Shown: positions 25,159 through 33,767 of the stretch, in pieces
How positions within the stretch are numbered: the first letter of the stretch is position 1
Layout of the letters: every line of letters starts with the position of its first letter
NCBI GenBank assembly: GCA_002440825.1
Contig: DJVH01000015.1
Location: 124,001 to 188,000 of the forward strand
Direction: 5' to 3'
Source of the DNA: Bacteriovoracaceae bacterium UBA6261
GTDB lineage: Bacteria; Bdellovibrionota; Bacteriovoracia; Bacteriovoracales; Bacteriovoracaceae
DNA length: 64,000 bases
The notes under the pieces: model-generated
The model's database searches: none
Seen by the model: the letters and a program-made list of their open reading frames with translations, nothing else
What the model was told of the DNA's origin: nothing
Program-made: the position numbers and the translations under genes

Positions 25159-27151
25159 TTTTTTTCTCCAATGGTAATTCAACAATGAATGTCGATCCGG
25201 CGCCAAGAATGCTTTCAACATAAATGGAACCATGATGAGCATCAATGATCTGTTTACTAATATAAAGTCCCAATCCTAAACCGCCAACATTTTCTTTTGA
25301 TACGACCCTTTCATAACGGGCAAAGATACGTTCAAAATCTTGCTGAGCAATGCCCGGACCTTCGTCACGGATTTCAATAACAGCTTTGTCATTTTTTTTG
25401 CACACTCTGACATGGATCGTTTTTCCCGGAGCATACTTGAGGGCATTCGTTAAAATATTGATAATAACTTGTTCTAAACGAATCTTGTCCCAATCTCCCT
25501 CTGCATCTTCGACAATCGTCAGATCAACCGCACTGTGGGCATCTCTCAGTGGTTGCGAATAATTGCTTAATACTTCCTCAATCATTTCACTTAAACGAAA
25601 GTGAGACTTTTTCAAGACGAGTTTCCCGGTAGTGATGCGTGACACATCAAGCAGATCATCAATTAAAGACTGCAAACGATTTATTTGTCTTTCAGAAGTA
25701 TTGATAAGTTTTTGCAATCTTTCTGCTGGTAAATCTGCGCCTGAACCGTTTTTAATCTGTCTGGCAACGCTCTGGAGTTGCAGCTTCAGGGGAGTGAGCG
25801 GTGTTCTTAATTCATGGGAGGCAATGGATAAAAATTCATCACGAGCTTCAATAGCTTTTTTCGCATCATCATAGAGCATTGACCTGTGAATGGCCTGAGC
25901 GCATTGGCGGGTGAGAGCGAGCATGAAATCTTTTTCTTCTCTTGTAAATTCCCGTTTAAAGTCAAAACTGAAAGTCAGAGATCCCAAGGATTCACTGCCA
26001 ATGGTAAGCGGCAGACAGGCGATGGATTGTCCCCTGAATTGAAAGTTCTCTTTCTTCAAATCTATGAATTCCTCATTGAGGTTTTCCGTATTAACAAACA
26101 ATGGTTGTCCAAAACGTATGGCCCGGGTTGAAGGCAAATCCAGATCGATAGGAAATTTTTTAAATTGATCAAATATTTTTTGATCGTATCCGCCGAGACG
26201 CTTGAGCTCGAGAAAATTTTTATCTTCTGAAAGAAGAATAATTGAAGCAGTTACTGCGTGCAGAGATTCAAAAGCCTGCTTGAAAACGACGTCAAACACC
26301 TGATCGGGGGTCAAGGCCTCTGAAAATGAGGCGGTAATGGACTGCAGTCGAACGGTTCTGTCGATGGCGTGATTGAGCTGATCCTGTCCTAACTTCAAAT
26401 GGTAAACCATTCTGTTAAATGCATTCGTCAGTCGTCCAATTTCGTCGTGCTCCAGAACCTGCACTTCATAGTTCAGATTTCCCTGTGCGACTTTATCGGT
26501 CGCTTCAAGTAAGTGTGAAATGGAAATGGCAATTCTGCGCGAAAGCGAAACTCCGAAAGTCATGACAAAAATAAAAAACAGAACAGAGATCGTAATGCCG
26601 ACCGTGATTGGTTTAAATCTGTGCTGATAAAGAATAGAAAAAGTCTTATCGGTCGATTCTTTCATTTCAATTTGGGATTTACTGATGAGTTCCCGGATAT
26701 CGAGAATATGTTGCTTTCCTTCCATCAAGTCCGCGCGCCAGTCTTCGCCGTCATCATACTTTAGCGTATTTTCCAGTTTATCTATCGTATTGCTTATCTC
26801 TCCCAGCTGCTGAAGAATTTGAGGATGTCTTCTGGCAACTGCGACTGATTGAGAAAGAAGATTTCTTGCCACTTTGATATTTTCTTCAAACGCAAAATTA
26901 ATTTTAACCAGATCCTGAACACCGCCTACCTTGTCAGTCATTCTGTCTGCACCGTTGATGGCTTCAAGAAACTGAGTGCTGAGTGAAATAAAGTCGTTCG
27001 AGTTTTTTAATTCCTGAAGACCTTTGACCGTACTCATACTTGAAATATAAAGTGCGAAAGCGCAAAAAATAATAAAAATGGCAATAACAGACATAACAGA
27101 CTTAAGTCTGTTGATAATAGAAGACGTCTGTGTGAAAAATTCTTCGATCAC
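25148..27151 (-). CDS. sensor histidine kinase with HAMP and GAF domains
   Basis: A 667-residue kinase with a GTG start (AAGGA upstream). Layout: TM1 (about 20-37), a periplasmic helical bundle to about 175, TM2 (about 178-200), HAMP (ATDKVAQGNLNYEVQVLEHDEIG), a GAF domain (about 265-415), HisKA with the acceptor His near 446 (SIASHELRTPLTPLKLQ), then N box (LTNALKYAP) and G boxes (RDEGPGIAQQDF, GGLGLGLYISKQI). It starts one base after the periplasmic binding protein gene, so that protein may present the ligand to the kinase. Confidence 0.93.
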   Translation of the reverse strand: MIEEFFTQTSSIINRLKSVMSVIAIFIIFCAFALYISSMSTVKGLQELKNSNDFISLSTQFLEAINGADRMTDKVGGVQDLVKINFAFEENIKVARNLLSQSVAVARRHPQILQQLGEISNTIDKLENTLKYDDGEDWRADLMEGKQHILDIRELISKSQIEMKESTDKTFSILYQHRFKPITVGITISVLFFIFVMTFGVSLSRRIAISISHLLEATDKVAQGNLNYEVQVLEHDEIGRLTNAFNRMVYHLKLGQDQLNHAIDRTVRLQSITASFSEALTPDQVFDVVFKQAFESLHAVTASIILLSEDKNFLELKRLGGYDQKIFDQFKKFPIDLDLPSTRAIRFGQPLFVNTENLNEEFIDLKKENFQFRGQSIACLPLTIGSESLGSLTFSFDFKREFTREEKDFMLALTRQCAQAIHRSMLYDDAKKAIEARDEFLSIASHELRTPLTPLKLQLQSVARQIKNGSGADLPAERLQKLINTSERQINRLQSLIDDLLDVSRITTGKLVLKKSHFRLSEMIEEVLSNYSQPLRDAHSAVDLTIVEDAEGDWDKIRLEQVIINILTNALKYAPGKTIHVRVCKKNDKAVIEIRDEGPGIAQQDFERIFARYERVVSKENVGGLGLGLYISKQIIDAHHGSIYVESILGAGSTFIVELPLEKKNEF

Positions 27152-27152
27152 T

Positions 27153-27575
27153 CTATTCCTTATCCAATTCTATTTTCTTCACACCGGGGGCACCGGTGAA
27201 GGCGGCTGAAACGTATCCAACAGCTCCCGGAAATCTTGCAACCATTGTGGCCATCATGGAGTCTGAACCCAACTGAAGAGGAGCGCGGTTGCCAGTATAG
27301 AGTTTCTGACCTATCCAGAAGAGTTCAACTTCGCGGGAAGTTTTCTTTAAAATTTTTTCAAGGAAAATTCTTCGAGCTTCGGTTTCGTCTTTCTGATCAA
27401 AAAAGCGCACGGGCATTCCACCTGGCCATTGTCGGTTTTCTTTAAAATAATAATGAGCGAGTTTTACCGGAGTAATTTCTGAAAGCGGATTTTTTTCATT
27501 AACGATGATGATAATGTCCTGTGCATTAACGAGATGAGAGAAAAAAAGGAATGTGGCGAGTATTAGGGTTTTCAT
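27153..27575 (-). CDS. periplasmic PBP-like (phosphate ABC-type) substrate-binding protein
   Basis: A 140-residue protein with a signal peptide (MKTLILATFLFFSHLVNAQ). The body (IIIIVNEKNPLSEITPVKLAHYY, WPGGMPVRFFDQ, RFPGAVGYVSA) matches the short PstS-like PBP domains often found with two-component systems. I chose the ATG at 27575, which overlaps the porin stop (TAATG); the frame is open further upstream but that part is not signal-peptide-like. Half the size of a normal binding protein, so a sensing role is likelier than transport; no permease is encoded nearby. Confidence 0.75.
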   Translation of the reverse strand: MKTLILATFLFFSHLVNAQDIIIIVNEKNPLSEITPVKLAHYYFKENRQWPGGMPVRFFDQKDETEARRIFLEKILKKTSREVELFWIGQKLYTGNRAPLQLGSDSMMATMVARFPGAVGYVSAAFTGAPGVKKIELDKE

Positions 27576-28726
27576 TAAAACGCAACCCCTGCTGAAATAT
27601 CCAGCGTCACACAATCGCGGTTTTTCCCTAAGACGACAGCGTTGCCATAAACATAATCATTCATAGCAGCTCCGAGACGAAGTCTGGTATAGGACGTCGG
27701 CAGCCAGTTTACTCCCAGACCGTATTCATATTTTTGATAGGGATCAAGAAGACCGGGAGTGGTTTTATTCAGCGAACTCTGGGCAAAATCGAGGAAGGTA
27801 TAAAGTAAAATCTCTTCTTTGAAAATAAACAAACTCGGTTCTACATAAAATGACCAGGGATTGCTTTCTGGTCTGAGATGAATGGCATATTCAGCGGTGA
27901 GAAGATAGTTTTCAGTTTGAAGTCTGATATCATAACCGAAGATATGATCCATGTTTGAATTAAATTTCGCGGTTTGAAAGGAAAGTCCGGTCAGAAGTTT
28001 TCCACCGGTGTTTTCCCACCAGACTCTGGCTCCCAGGCCCGGTGTATTTGCGTTTTCGAGTCTTGTGAAAGAATAGGTATTGAACCCTAAGCGGTAGGAG
28101 CCATAATCAGTCGTTTTGTGAAGATGAAAGCCAGACCACAAGGGAGAAAATAATTCTGACGTCCTCAACACCTGAGGCCCGCCCCTGCGGATGAATAAAA
28201 CAAGTTCGCGTTGTTGGGCCGCATATCCAAAAGGAGCGTAACCCTGACCACCACTTAATCCCCATCCATTGCCCATGTCGTAATCCAGATAACCTTGAGA
28301 AAGGAGAGCGCCATAAAACGGAGTTCCAAAAGATCTTTGAGGCGAAGTGGGATGGCGTGGATCGTTCTGAGGGTTTTGAATAGGAAAAAATAATCCAGTC
28401 AGAACCTGGCCTACAAAACGAAGACGGTTGCTGTATTCAGCAGCGAAATTCAAACCGAGTGTGTTAGAGGAACTGGCCGCTTTGAAAGAGGTGTCCGGTC
28501 CCTGGATCAATGTATAGGATGGTTCAAAAAATCCACCCAGCGTAAAATTACTTCTGAGAAACGAATTTACTTTTGAATTTTCTTCGGAAGTTTGAAGCAA
28601 AATTTCTTGCTGATTGTTTTCTAGAATTTGAATTCTTTTTGCCAACTGATCAATCTGAGATTCAGCGGCAGTGATTTGTGAAAGGCACATGAGCGCAATG
28701 AGCGCAATGATTGATAAGAATTTCAT
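27575..28726 (-). CDS. outer-membrane beta-barrel (porin-like) protein
   Basis: A 383-residue protein with a signal peptide (ending SQITAAES), a short coiled coil (QIDQLAKRIQILENNQQEIL) as in many trimeric porins, then alternating amphipathic strands (FTLGGFFEPSYTL, YEYGLGVNWLPTSYTRLRLGAAM) and a C-terminal aromatic strand ending AGVAF. ATG 28726 has GAGGGG eight bases upstream. Function: probably a solute porin; specificity unknown. It heads the operon porin-PBP-kinase-REC. Confidence 0.75.
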   Translation of the reverse strand: MKFLSIIALIALMCLSQITAAESQIDQLAKRIQILENNQQEILLQTSEENSKVNSFLRSNFTLGGFFEPSYTLIQGPDTSFKAASSSNTLGLNFAAEYSNRLRFVGQVLTGLFFPIQNPQNDPRHPTSPQRSFGTPFYGALLSQGYLDYDMGNGWGLSGGQGYAPFGYAAQQRELVLFIRRGGPQVLRTSELFSPLWSGFHLHKTTDYGSYRLGFNTYSFTRLENANTPGLGARVWWENTGGKLLTGLSFQTAKFNSNMDHIFGYDIRLQTENYLLTAEYAIHLRPESNPWSFYVEPSLFIFKEEILLYTFLDFAQSSLNKTTPGLLDPYQKYEYGLGVNWLPTSYTRLRLGAAMNDYVYGNAVVLGKNRDCVTLDISAGVAF

Positions 28727-28928
28727 TACAGTTCCCCTCAAGGATATTCAGTGTGCTTATACAAATGATGATGATTCGTGGCAACTTATAAGCTACTTAA
28801 GAAATAATAAAAACGTAATCATAGTTAAAAATTATGAATGACCAAAGCTTTGTGAATGAATGTTAATCGTAAAGACATTAGTCTCTCGGTGTGATGTGCT
28901 TATAAAGGCAATTTAGAAGGAGGGACTC

Positions 28929-29438
28929 ATGGGAATTTCAAAATCTTTTCTCAATACACCAACTGATCTTGGACATGAAGCGACCAGAGATATTTCAGGG
29001 GCCTTGAACGGCGTTCTTGCAGATGTCTTCGCGCTTTATATGAAAACAAAAAATTTTCACTGGCATGTGAGTGGCAGTCACTTTAGAGACTTTCATTTGC
29101 TACTTGATGAACAGGCCGCTCAGCTTTTTGCCATGACGGATGAGCTTGCTGAACGAGTCCGCAAAGTGGGCGGAAGAACTTTGCATTCCATTGGTCATAT
29201 TGCTAAAATGCAGAGAATAAAAGATAACGACGCTGAATTTGTAACTCCAATGGATATGCTCGCTGAACTTTGCAGCGATAATCAGCATCTTGCTCAAGTG
29301 ATGAGATCTGCCCACGACGTTTGCGAAAAATACCGTGACATTGCATCGACAAGTATGATTGAACAATGGATAGACGAAACAGAAAAACGCACGTGGTTCT
29401 TATTTGAATCTACCCGCCGATTAGGCTCTGAAGGGTAA
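28929..29438 (+). CDS. dps: Dps-family ferritin-like DNA-protection protein
   Basis: A 169-residue four-helix protein. KNFHWHVSGSHFRDFHLLLDEQ contains the inter-subunit ferroxidase ligands (His, His, Asp, Glu) of Dps dodecamers, which oxidise iron with peroxide and shield DNA. A near-consensus AAGGAGG precedes the ATG, and a TATAAA at 28901-28906 may be its -10. The next gene, a histidine kinase, starts 26 bases later. Two more ferritin-like genes follow, so the locus looks devoted to iron or oxidative stress. Confidence 0.93.
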   Translation: MGISKSFLNTPTDLGHEATRDISGALNGVLADVFALYMKTKNFHWHVSGSHFRDFHLLLDEQAAQLFAMTDELAERVRKVGGRTLHSIGHIAKMQRIKDNDAEFVTPMDMLAELCSDNQHLAQVMRSAHDVCEKYRDIASTSMIEQWIDETEKRTWFLFESTRRLGSEG

Positions 29439-29464
29439 TTCAAAACTTAAAGGATACAACCGGA

Positions 29465-30985
29465 ATGGTCGAGCAGACGACTGCGAAACTATTGCGTTCT
29501 AAAAAGAACGCAATAGTTGCTGAATTTGAAAAAAGAGCTAAAGAAAATATCTCGCGCATGCGAGTGCTCGACCATAACGTTCTCATTAATCACATTCCAG
29601 AATTTATTGAAACGATTATTGTTCACCTCGAAAAAAAGCAAATTACAGACGAGGAAGCCGTCCTGGAAAAAAAAGCGGCCAGAGCACACGGGCGCGAACG
29701 AAGCTTTATCAACGGATACGGTGTTGAAAATTTGATAGCGGAGTACCGCCAGCTCAGAATTGCTCTCTTTAAATGTGTCGAGAGTGAGTTCACCATACCT
29801 ACTCCTGACAGAGATTTGATTCTTGATATGATTCAGATCGGAAGCAAACAGGCGATGTTGCAATTTCTTTATGAAAAATCCACTGCGCCAGGAGTGCTGA
29901 AATATGTTCCTAAGCTTACCTGGCAGCGTTATGTCGTTTCACTGATTCTGATTTCAATAGCTACTATTTTTCAATATTTCCTGAAAGATTATACGGCAAA
30001 CGCCCCCTATATCTTCTTTTATCCTTTTATTTTAATTGCTGCTATTTTCGGCGATGGAATCGTCGCAACGCTGTTAACCGCTTTTAGTGTTCAGTTCTTT
30101 TTTATAGACCCGATTTTTAGTCTACGGATGGAATGGCCGGTCGATTATACTAGAAACGCTCTTTTTTTTATTTTTGCCGGATTAATGGTTACAGTTTCAA
30201 AACTTCTTCGTCGGGCCATGGCCAACGCAAGTATTGCTGCTGAAGAACAGCAACTTGCAAAAATAGAGTTGGAAGAGACGGTTAAAAATCTCCACAACGA
30301 GCGCAATCTTCGTGAGCAATTTGTCGCGTCTCTGACTCACGATTTAAGAGGTCCTTTGACGTCAATTCGTATCAGTGCCCAACACCTTTTAAGAAATCAA
30401 AAACTGGAGTCACCGGAGCGCATTTTTCAGCGGATTATCAACAGTGCTGAACGTGCAGATGAAATGATTCAGGATTTACTCGATGTAAGTTTGATCCGAA
30501 GCGGACAAAATATTCCGGTGACAATGGAATATTGCAATCTCAATGAACTTATTGAAGATGTTATAGAGGAATTTAAACTTGCACATGGGGAACGAATTGT
30601 TTTTCATGGTCGCGAGAGGCTTTCAGGATATTGGAGTTATAACGGGCTTAAAAGAATTTTTGAAAATCTTATCACCAATGCTGTTAAATACGGAGCTCAA
30701 GATAAACCGATCACCATTACGCTGAAGGGAAATCACAACCATGCTGTGATTGAAATTCAAAATCAATTGGTCGGTCAACCGCTTTCACAAGATGAAATCA
30801 ATAATCTTTTTGAACCATATCAACGTTTGAAGCGCGCTAAGGCCAGTGGCAAAGCTGGTTGGGGGCTTGGGCTCACGCTCGTTAAAGGTTTAGTCAACTC
30901 TCACGGCGGCGAAATTGAGGTCCGAAGTTCTGCCAATGAAGGGACAATTTTCAGCATTATGATTCCTCTCGATTCCCGAAAATAG
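29465..30985 (+). CDS. histidine kinase with RsbRD-like N-terminus and DUF4118 membrane domain
   Basis: A 506-residue kinase. The N-terminal helical domain (about 1-135, with AARAHGRERSFINGYGVENL and EYRQLR) resembles RsbRD/globin-like sensor domains of stressosome proteins. A KdpD-type DUF4118 four-helix membrane domain follows (about 160-250), then a coiled linker, HisKA (SLTHDLRGPLTSIRIS), N box (ITNAVKYGA) and G2 (WGLGLTLVKGL). No periplasmic sensor, so the signal is probably cytoplasmic or in the membrane. No response regulator is adjacent. The first 54 bases of the gene contain a 14-bp perfect hairpin. Confidence 0.88.
   Translation: MVEQTTAKLLRSKKNAIVAEFEKRAKENISRMRVLDHNVLINHIPEFIETIIVHLEKKQITDEEAVLEKKAARAHGRERSFINGYGVENLIAEYRQLRIALFKCVESEFTIPTPDRDLILDMIQIGSKQAMLQFLYEKSTAPGVLKYVPKLTWQRYVVSLILISIATIFQYFLKDYTANAPYIFFYPFILIAAIFGDGIVATLLTAFSVQFFFIDPIFSLRMEWPVDYTRNALFFIFAGLMVTVSKLLRRAMANASIAAEEQQLAKIELEETVKNLHNERNLREQFVASLTHDLRGPLTSIRISAQHLLRNQKLESPERIFQRIINSAERADEMIQDLLDVSLIRSGQNIPVTMEYCNLNELIEDVIEEFKLAHGERIVFHGRERLSGYWSYNGLKRIFENLITNAVKYGAQDKPITITLKGNHNHAVIEIQNQLVGQPLSQDEINNLFEPYQRLKRAKASGKAGWGLGLTLVKGLVNSHGGEIEVRSSANEGTIFSIMIPLDSRK
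29487..29518. repeat. 14-bp perfect inverted repeat inside the kinase gene start
   Basis: AACTATTGCGTTCT (29487-29500) and AGAACGCAATAGTT (29505-29518) with an AAAA loop, beginning 22 bases after the ATG. As RNA it is a very stable hairpin inside codons 8-18 (around KLLRSKKNAIV). As DNA it is a palindrome long enough for a dimeric regulator. Confidence 0.7.
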
Positions 30986-31057
30986 CCTTTTTTGAAGGCA
31001 TTCTCCTTGCAGATTTGTTCTTGTTCACTAAGAAAAAAAAGTGTCGAGGAGAAATCT

Positions 31058-32233
31058 ATGAGTATCAATTTATTTACTGACAAAGGAACACCGCTTGAGC
31101 AGCAACGCTTCACGTGGAAGGATCTTGTTCAAAAACCTCTGAGCAAATTAAACGACGATGCGTTTACCCGTATAAGAGTTATATTGATGAATGGTATTGA
31201 GCTGGAAGCCGTTCGCTTCAGTCATGGCTGCGCGCGAATGAACGCCGAACTACAGCTGCCGCTTGCTAAAATCAGAAGAGTAGAACAACACCAGGCCACT
31301 TTAGTCAATTGGCTCTTAGGTGCAGATCATTCGCCTTTGGAAACAACCATTGGTTATGAGCAGGTTGCCATTGAAGTGACAGCTGCTGTTGCGTTGAAAG
31401 AACCCGATCCTTATCTGGCCCAAACTTATCGCTATGGTTTGCTGGAAGATTTTGATCACATGTATCGCTACACGGCTTTACTTGATCGTCTTGAAGGAAA
31501 AGATTCCAACTGTATTCTTCAAAATTATACAGACATTGTTCCGGGAAGACCGACTTTGTTTGAACACAGAGATCCTTCAGATGATCTGCGCTTTCCATAC
31601 GACAGAAATTCAGCCGAACTCATCAGTAAATTTCATGCGCTTACCATCATGGCCGGTGAACAGCAGACACACAATTACTATATGAATATCGGTCCACTGT
31701 TTTCAGATCCTACCGCAAGACAGTTGTACGCTGAAATTGCTTCGATTGAAGAACAACATGTCACGCAGTATGAATCGATCATTGATCCGGAAGAAACGTG
31801 GATGGAAAAATGGCTGATTCATGAAGCCAATGAAGTTTACAATTATTATTCATGCCTGGTGGCCGAAACTAATCCGAGGATAAAAGCCTTGTGGGAAAGG
31901 TTCCTCGATTATGAACTCGGTCATTTTCAACTTGTGCAGGAATTGTTCAAACAAATTGAAAAAAGAGATCCGCAGGAAATTATCAGCGGAAAACTTCCGT
32001 CTCCACTTGAATACAGAAGTCATCGTGAGTTTGTCCGGGAAGTTTTGAAAAAAGAAGTCGATTACCGCTCTGTCGGAAAAGAGTATGTGACGAGCTCTGA
32101 AGAGGAAACTGAACGGTCTCAAGACTATCGCGATTTTATGCACTCAGAAGGAATTCCTTCTGAAACGGTGGCGGCCGGTTATATTTATAAACCAGGCACT
32201 GAAAACGCAATGAATCTTCTGAACAATCATTAG
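31058..32233 (+). CDS. ferritin-like superfamily protein (391 residues)
   Basis: The ATG at 31058 has GAGGAG seven bases upstream; an earlier in-frame start at 30992 lacks one. Helix-rich, with repeated acidic/His pairs typical of diiron four-helix bundles: RRVEQHQATL, GLLEDFDHMYRY, ASIEEQHVTQYESI and YELGHFQLVQEL. The pairing of E..H motifs over about 300 residues suggests one or two ferritin-like domains. No close family recognised. It precedes a second ferritin-like gene by nine bases. Confidence 0.75.
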   Translation: MSINLFTDKGTPLEQQRFTWKDLVQKPLSKLNDDAFTRIRVILMNGIELEAVRFSHGCARMNAELQLPLAKIRRVEQHQATLVNWLLGADHSPLETTIGYEQVAIEVTAAVALKEPDPYLAQTYRYGLLEDFDHMYRYTALLDRLEGKDSNCILQNYTDIVPGRPTLFEHRDPSDDLRFPYDRNSAELISKFHALTIMAGEQQTHNYYMNIGPLFSDPTARQLYAEIASIEEQHVTQYESIIDPEETWMEKWLIHEANEVYNYYSCLVAETNPRIKALWERFLDYELGHFQLVQELFKQIEKRDPQEIISGKLPSPLEYRSHREFVREVLKKEVDYRSVGKEYVTSSEEETERSQDYRDFMHSEGIPSETVAAGYIYKPGTENAMNLLNNH

Positions 32234-32242
32234 GAGTCGACC

Positions 32243-32983
32243 ATGGAAACAATTGAAACAAATTTAGGAATAAATAAAACGGGTGTTCTCACATCCATTC
32301 AAGAAGCCTTGAAAACAAAAAAAGGGGCAGAAAGTTTAACGACTCCTCCTCCTGGAGATTCATCTCTCCTGGGGGAAAATCGAGTTCTTTATATGCAGGA
32401 GGGAGACCCCGTCGGCTCAGTTCCTGTTCCCATGACGGTGAAAGGACTACTTTCATCTGCTCAGGAAAAAATTTTGATGGGCAATCACGTCTTCATGGAC
32501 AAGCTCGGTGAGCGCATTGCTTTTGAGCGCACGGGAACGCGCTTATATGAAGCGCTGATCAGCAAATATCAGGGGACTTCGAATCAGGAAGGACTTCCGG
32601 ATTTGATCACCATAGAACAGTTTTATATGGAAGAGTTAAAGCATTTCAATATGGCCGCTGAAATAATGATGAAGCTCGGTGGAGATCCGACGGCAATGAC
32701 TCCATCTGCGGATATCGCCGGAGTTGCGGGGATGGGCTGGGTTCAGGTCATCAATGACCCGAGAACAACGTTCCTGCAATCGCTGGAGACCATTTTACAG
32801 GCGGAATTAGTGGACAATGCTTGTTGGGAGACACTTATAGAACTGGCAGCGCATTTGGGCCTTAAAGAGGCCGTAGATGAATTTACTCTTGCTCTGCAGG
32901 AAGAGTCTGTTCACCTGACAACAGTAAAACAATGGGTAAAAGAACTTAATCTTGACGGTAAAGTAAGCCGCCTTCTCCAATGA
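32243..32983 (+). CDS. ferritin-like protein (246 residues)
   Basis: AGGAG lies six bases before the ATG. After an unstructured, Pro-rich N-terminus (1-55), helices carry ERIAFERTGTRLYEAL, MEELKHFNMAAEIM, QAELVDNACWETL and LQEESVHLTTVKQW, the E..H ligand pattern of a four-helix diiron bundle. Cytoplasmic. Function unknown; its tight linkage to the preceding gene and to Dps suggests iron or peroxide handling. The operon seems to end here. Confidence 0.75.
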   Translation: METIETNLGINKTGVLTSIQEALKTKKGAESLTTPPPGDSSLLGENRVLYMQEGDPVGSVPVPMTVKGLLSSAQEKILMGNHVFMDKLGERIAFERTGTRLYEALISKYQGTSNQEGLPDLITIEQFYMEELKHFNMAAEIMMKLGGDPTAMTPSADIAGVAGMGWVQVINDPRTTFLQSLETILQAELVDNACWETLIELAAHLGLKEAVDEFTLALQEESVHLTTVKQWVKELNLDGKVSRLLQ

Positions 32984-33089
32984 AATAGATGTTTAAATGA
33001 ATAGATTTTTTTGATCTGGATCAGGTTTATTCAAAAGAGAGAGGTCGATAATAAAAGTGAAGGTAAGTAAGTCTTCAAGGAGGAAATGA

Positions 33090-33653
33090 ATGAAGAAGCT
33101 TTCACGACTATTATTTTTTATCGGCCTTTTCAGTTTTCACACTAAAACGCATGCAAAAGATTTGCGTCCGTGGGTGTATTTTGATCTCGGTGATACGGTC
33201 GTCAATACTAAAGATATGAAGCACCTGAAGTATATGAAAGGCGCGCGTGAATATATTGAAGAATTAAAGCGCGAAGGATTTCACATCGGGATCATCTCCA
33301 ATATTCCGGAAGATTTCGGCATGGATTACGATGAAAAACTTCAGACGTTGAAAAAAGTGATTGCCGATGGATGGGAAGAGGACCGGCCTTTTGACTGGAG
33401 TGTTTATGAAGAAATCATTTTACCCTTGAAAAATTCTGAAATGAAACCTGCACCGGTTCTTTTCATCAAGGCCATCAATAAGGCGGAGGCGTGCCCTTCA
33501 ATGTATGTCGGAGAAAGCGTAAAAGAAATTGCCGCCGCTAAGAACGTTGGAATGGCCGCGAAACTTTATGTCGATGATTATGTTCCAGTGAATGATGTGA
33601 AAGGGTTTATGAAAGAGAATTATTCGCGTGAGTATGATCGCGATTGTCTTTAG
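33090..33653 (+). CDS. exported HAD-superfamily protein
   Basis: A 187-residue protein with a signal peptide (about 1-22, ending HTKTHAK). HAD motif I reads YFDLGDT, so the nucleophile Asp is present but the Asp two residues later is Gly. Motif II (GIISNIPE) and motif III/IV region (YVGESVKEIAAAKNVGM) follow. Loss of the second Asp occurs in some HAD lines and may alter or remove phosphatase activity. AAGGAGG six bases before the ATG. A long heptamer repeat begins at its stop codon. Confidence 0.75.
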   Translation: MKKLSRLLFFIGLFSFHTKTHAKDLRPWVYFDLGDTVVNTKDMKHLKYMKGAREYIEELKREGFHIGIISNIPEDFGMDYDEKLQTLKKVIADGWEEDRPFDWSVYEEIILPLKNSEMKPAPVLFIKAINKAEACPSMYVGESVKEIAAAKNVGMAAKLYVDDYVPVNDVKGFMKENYSREYDRDCL

Positions 33654-33758
33654 ATGATTGATGACTGACGACTGACGACTGATGACTGATGACTGACGAC
33701 TGTTGACTGATGACTTTATCATCCAACATCAAACTCCAGTCTCCAGTCATCAGTCATC
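33653..33758. repeat. degenerate heptamer repeats in opposite orientations
   Basis: Nine tandem 7-mers (GATGACT with GACGACT, GTTGACT and GATGATT variants) fill 33653-33715. The reverse complement AGTCATC occurs twice in a row at 33745-33758. The array lies between the stops of two convergent genes, so the transcript could fold into a long stem that may act as a terminator. Confidence 0.8.
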
Positions 33759-33767
33759 TGACATCCG

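Noticed and set aside
25159..25245. Extended start of the REC-only regulator (29 extra codons)
   Set aside because: The extension overlaps the kinase C-terminus, lacks a ribosome site and is not part of a receiver fold; GGAG precedes the ATG at 25158.
33653..33758. CRISPR array
   Set aside because: The units are seven bases long, adjacent without spacers and found in both orientations; no cas gene is present.
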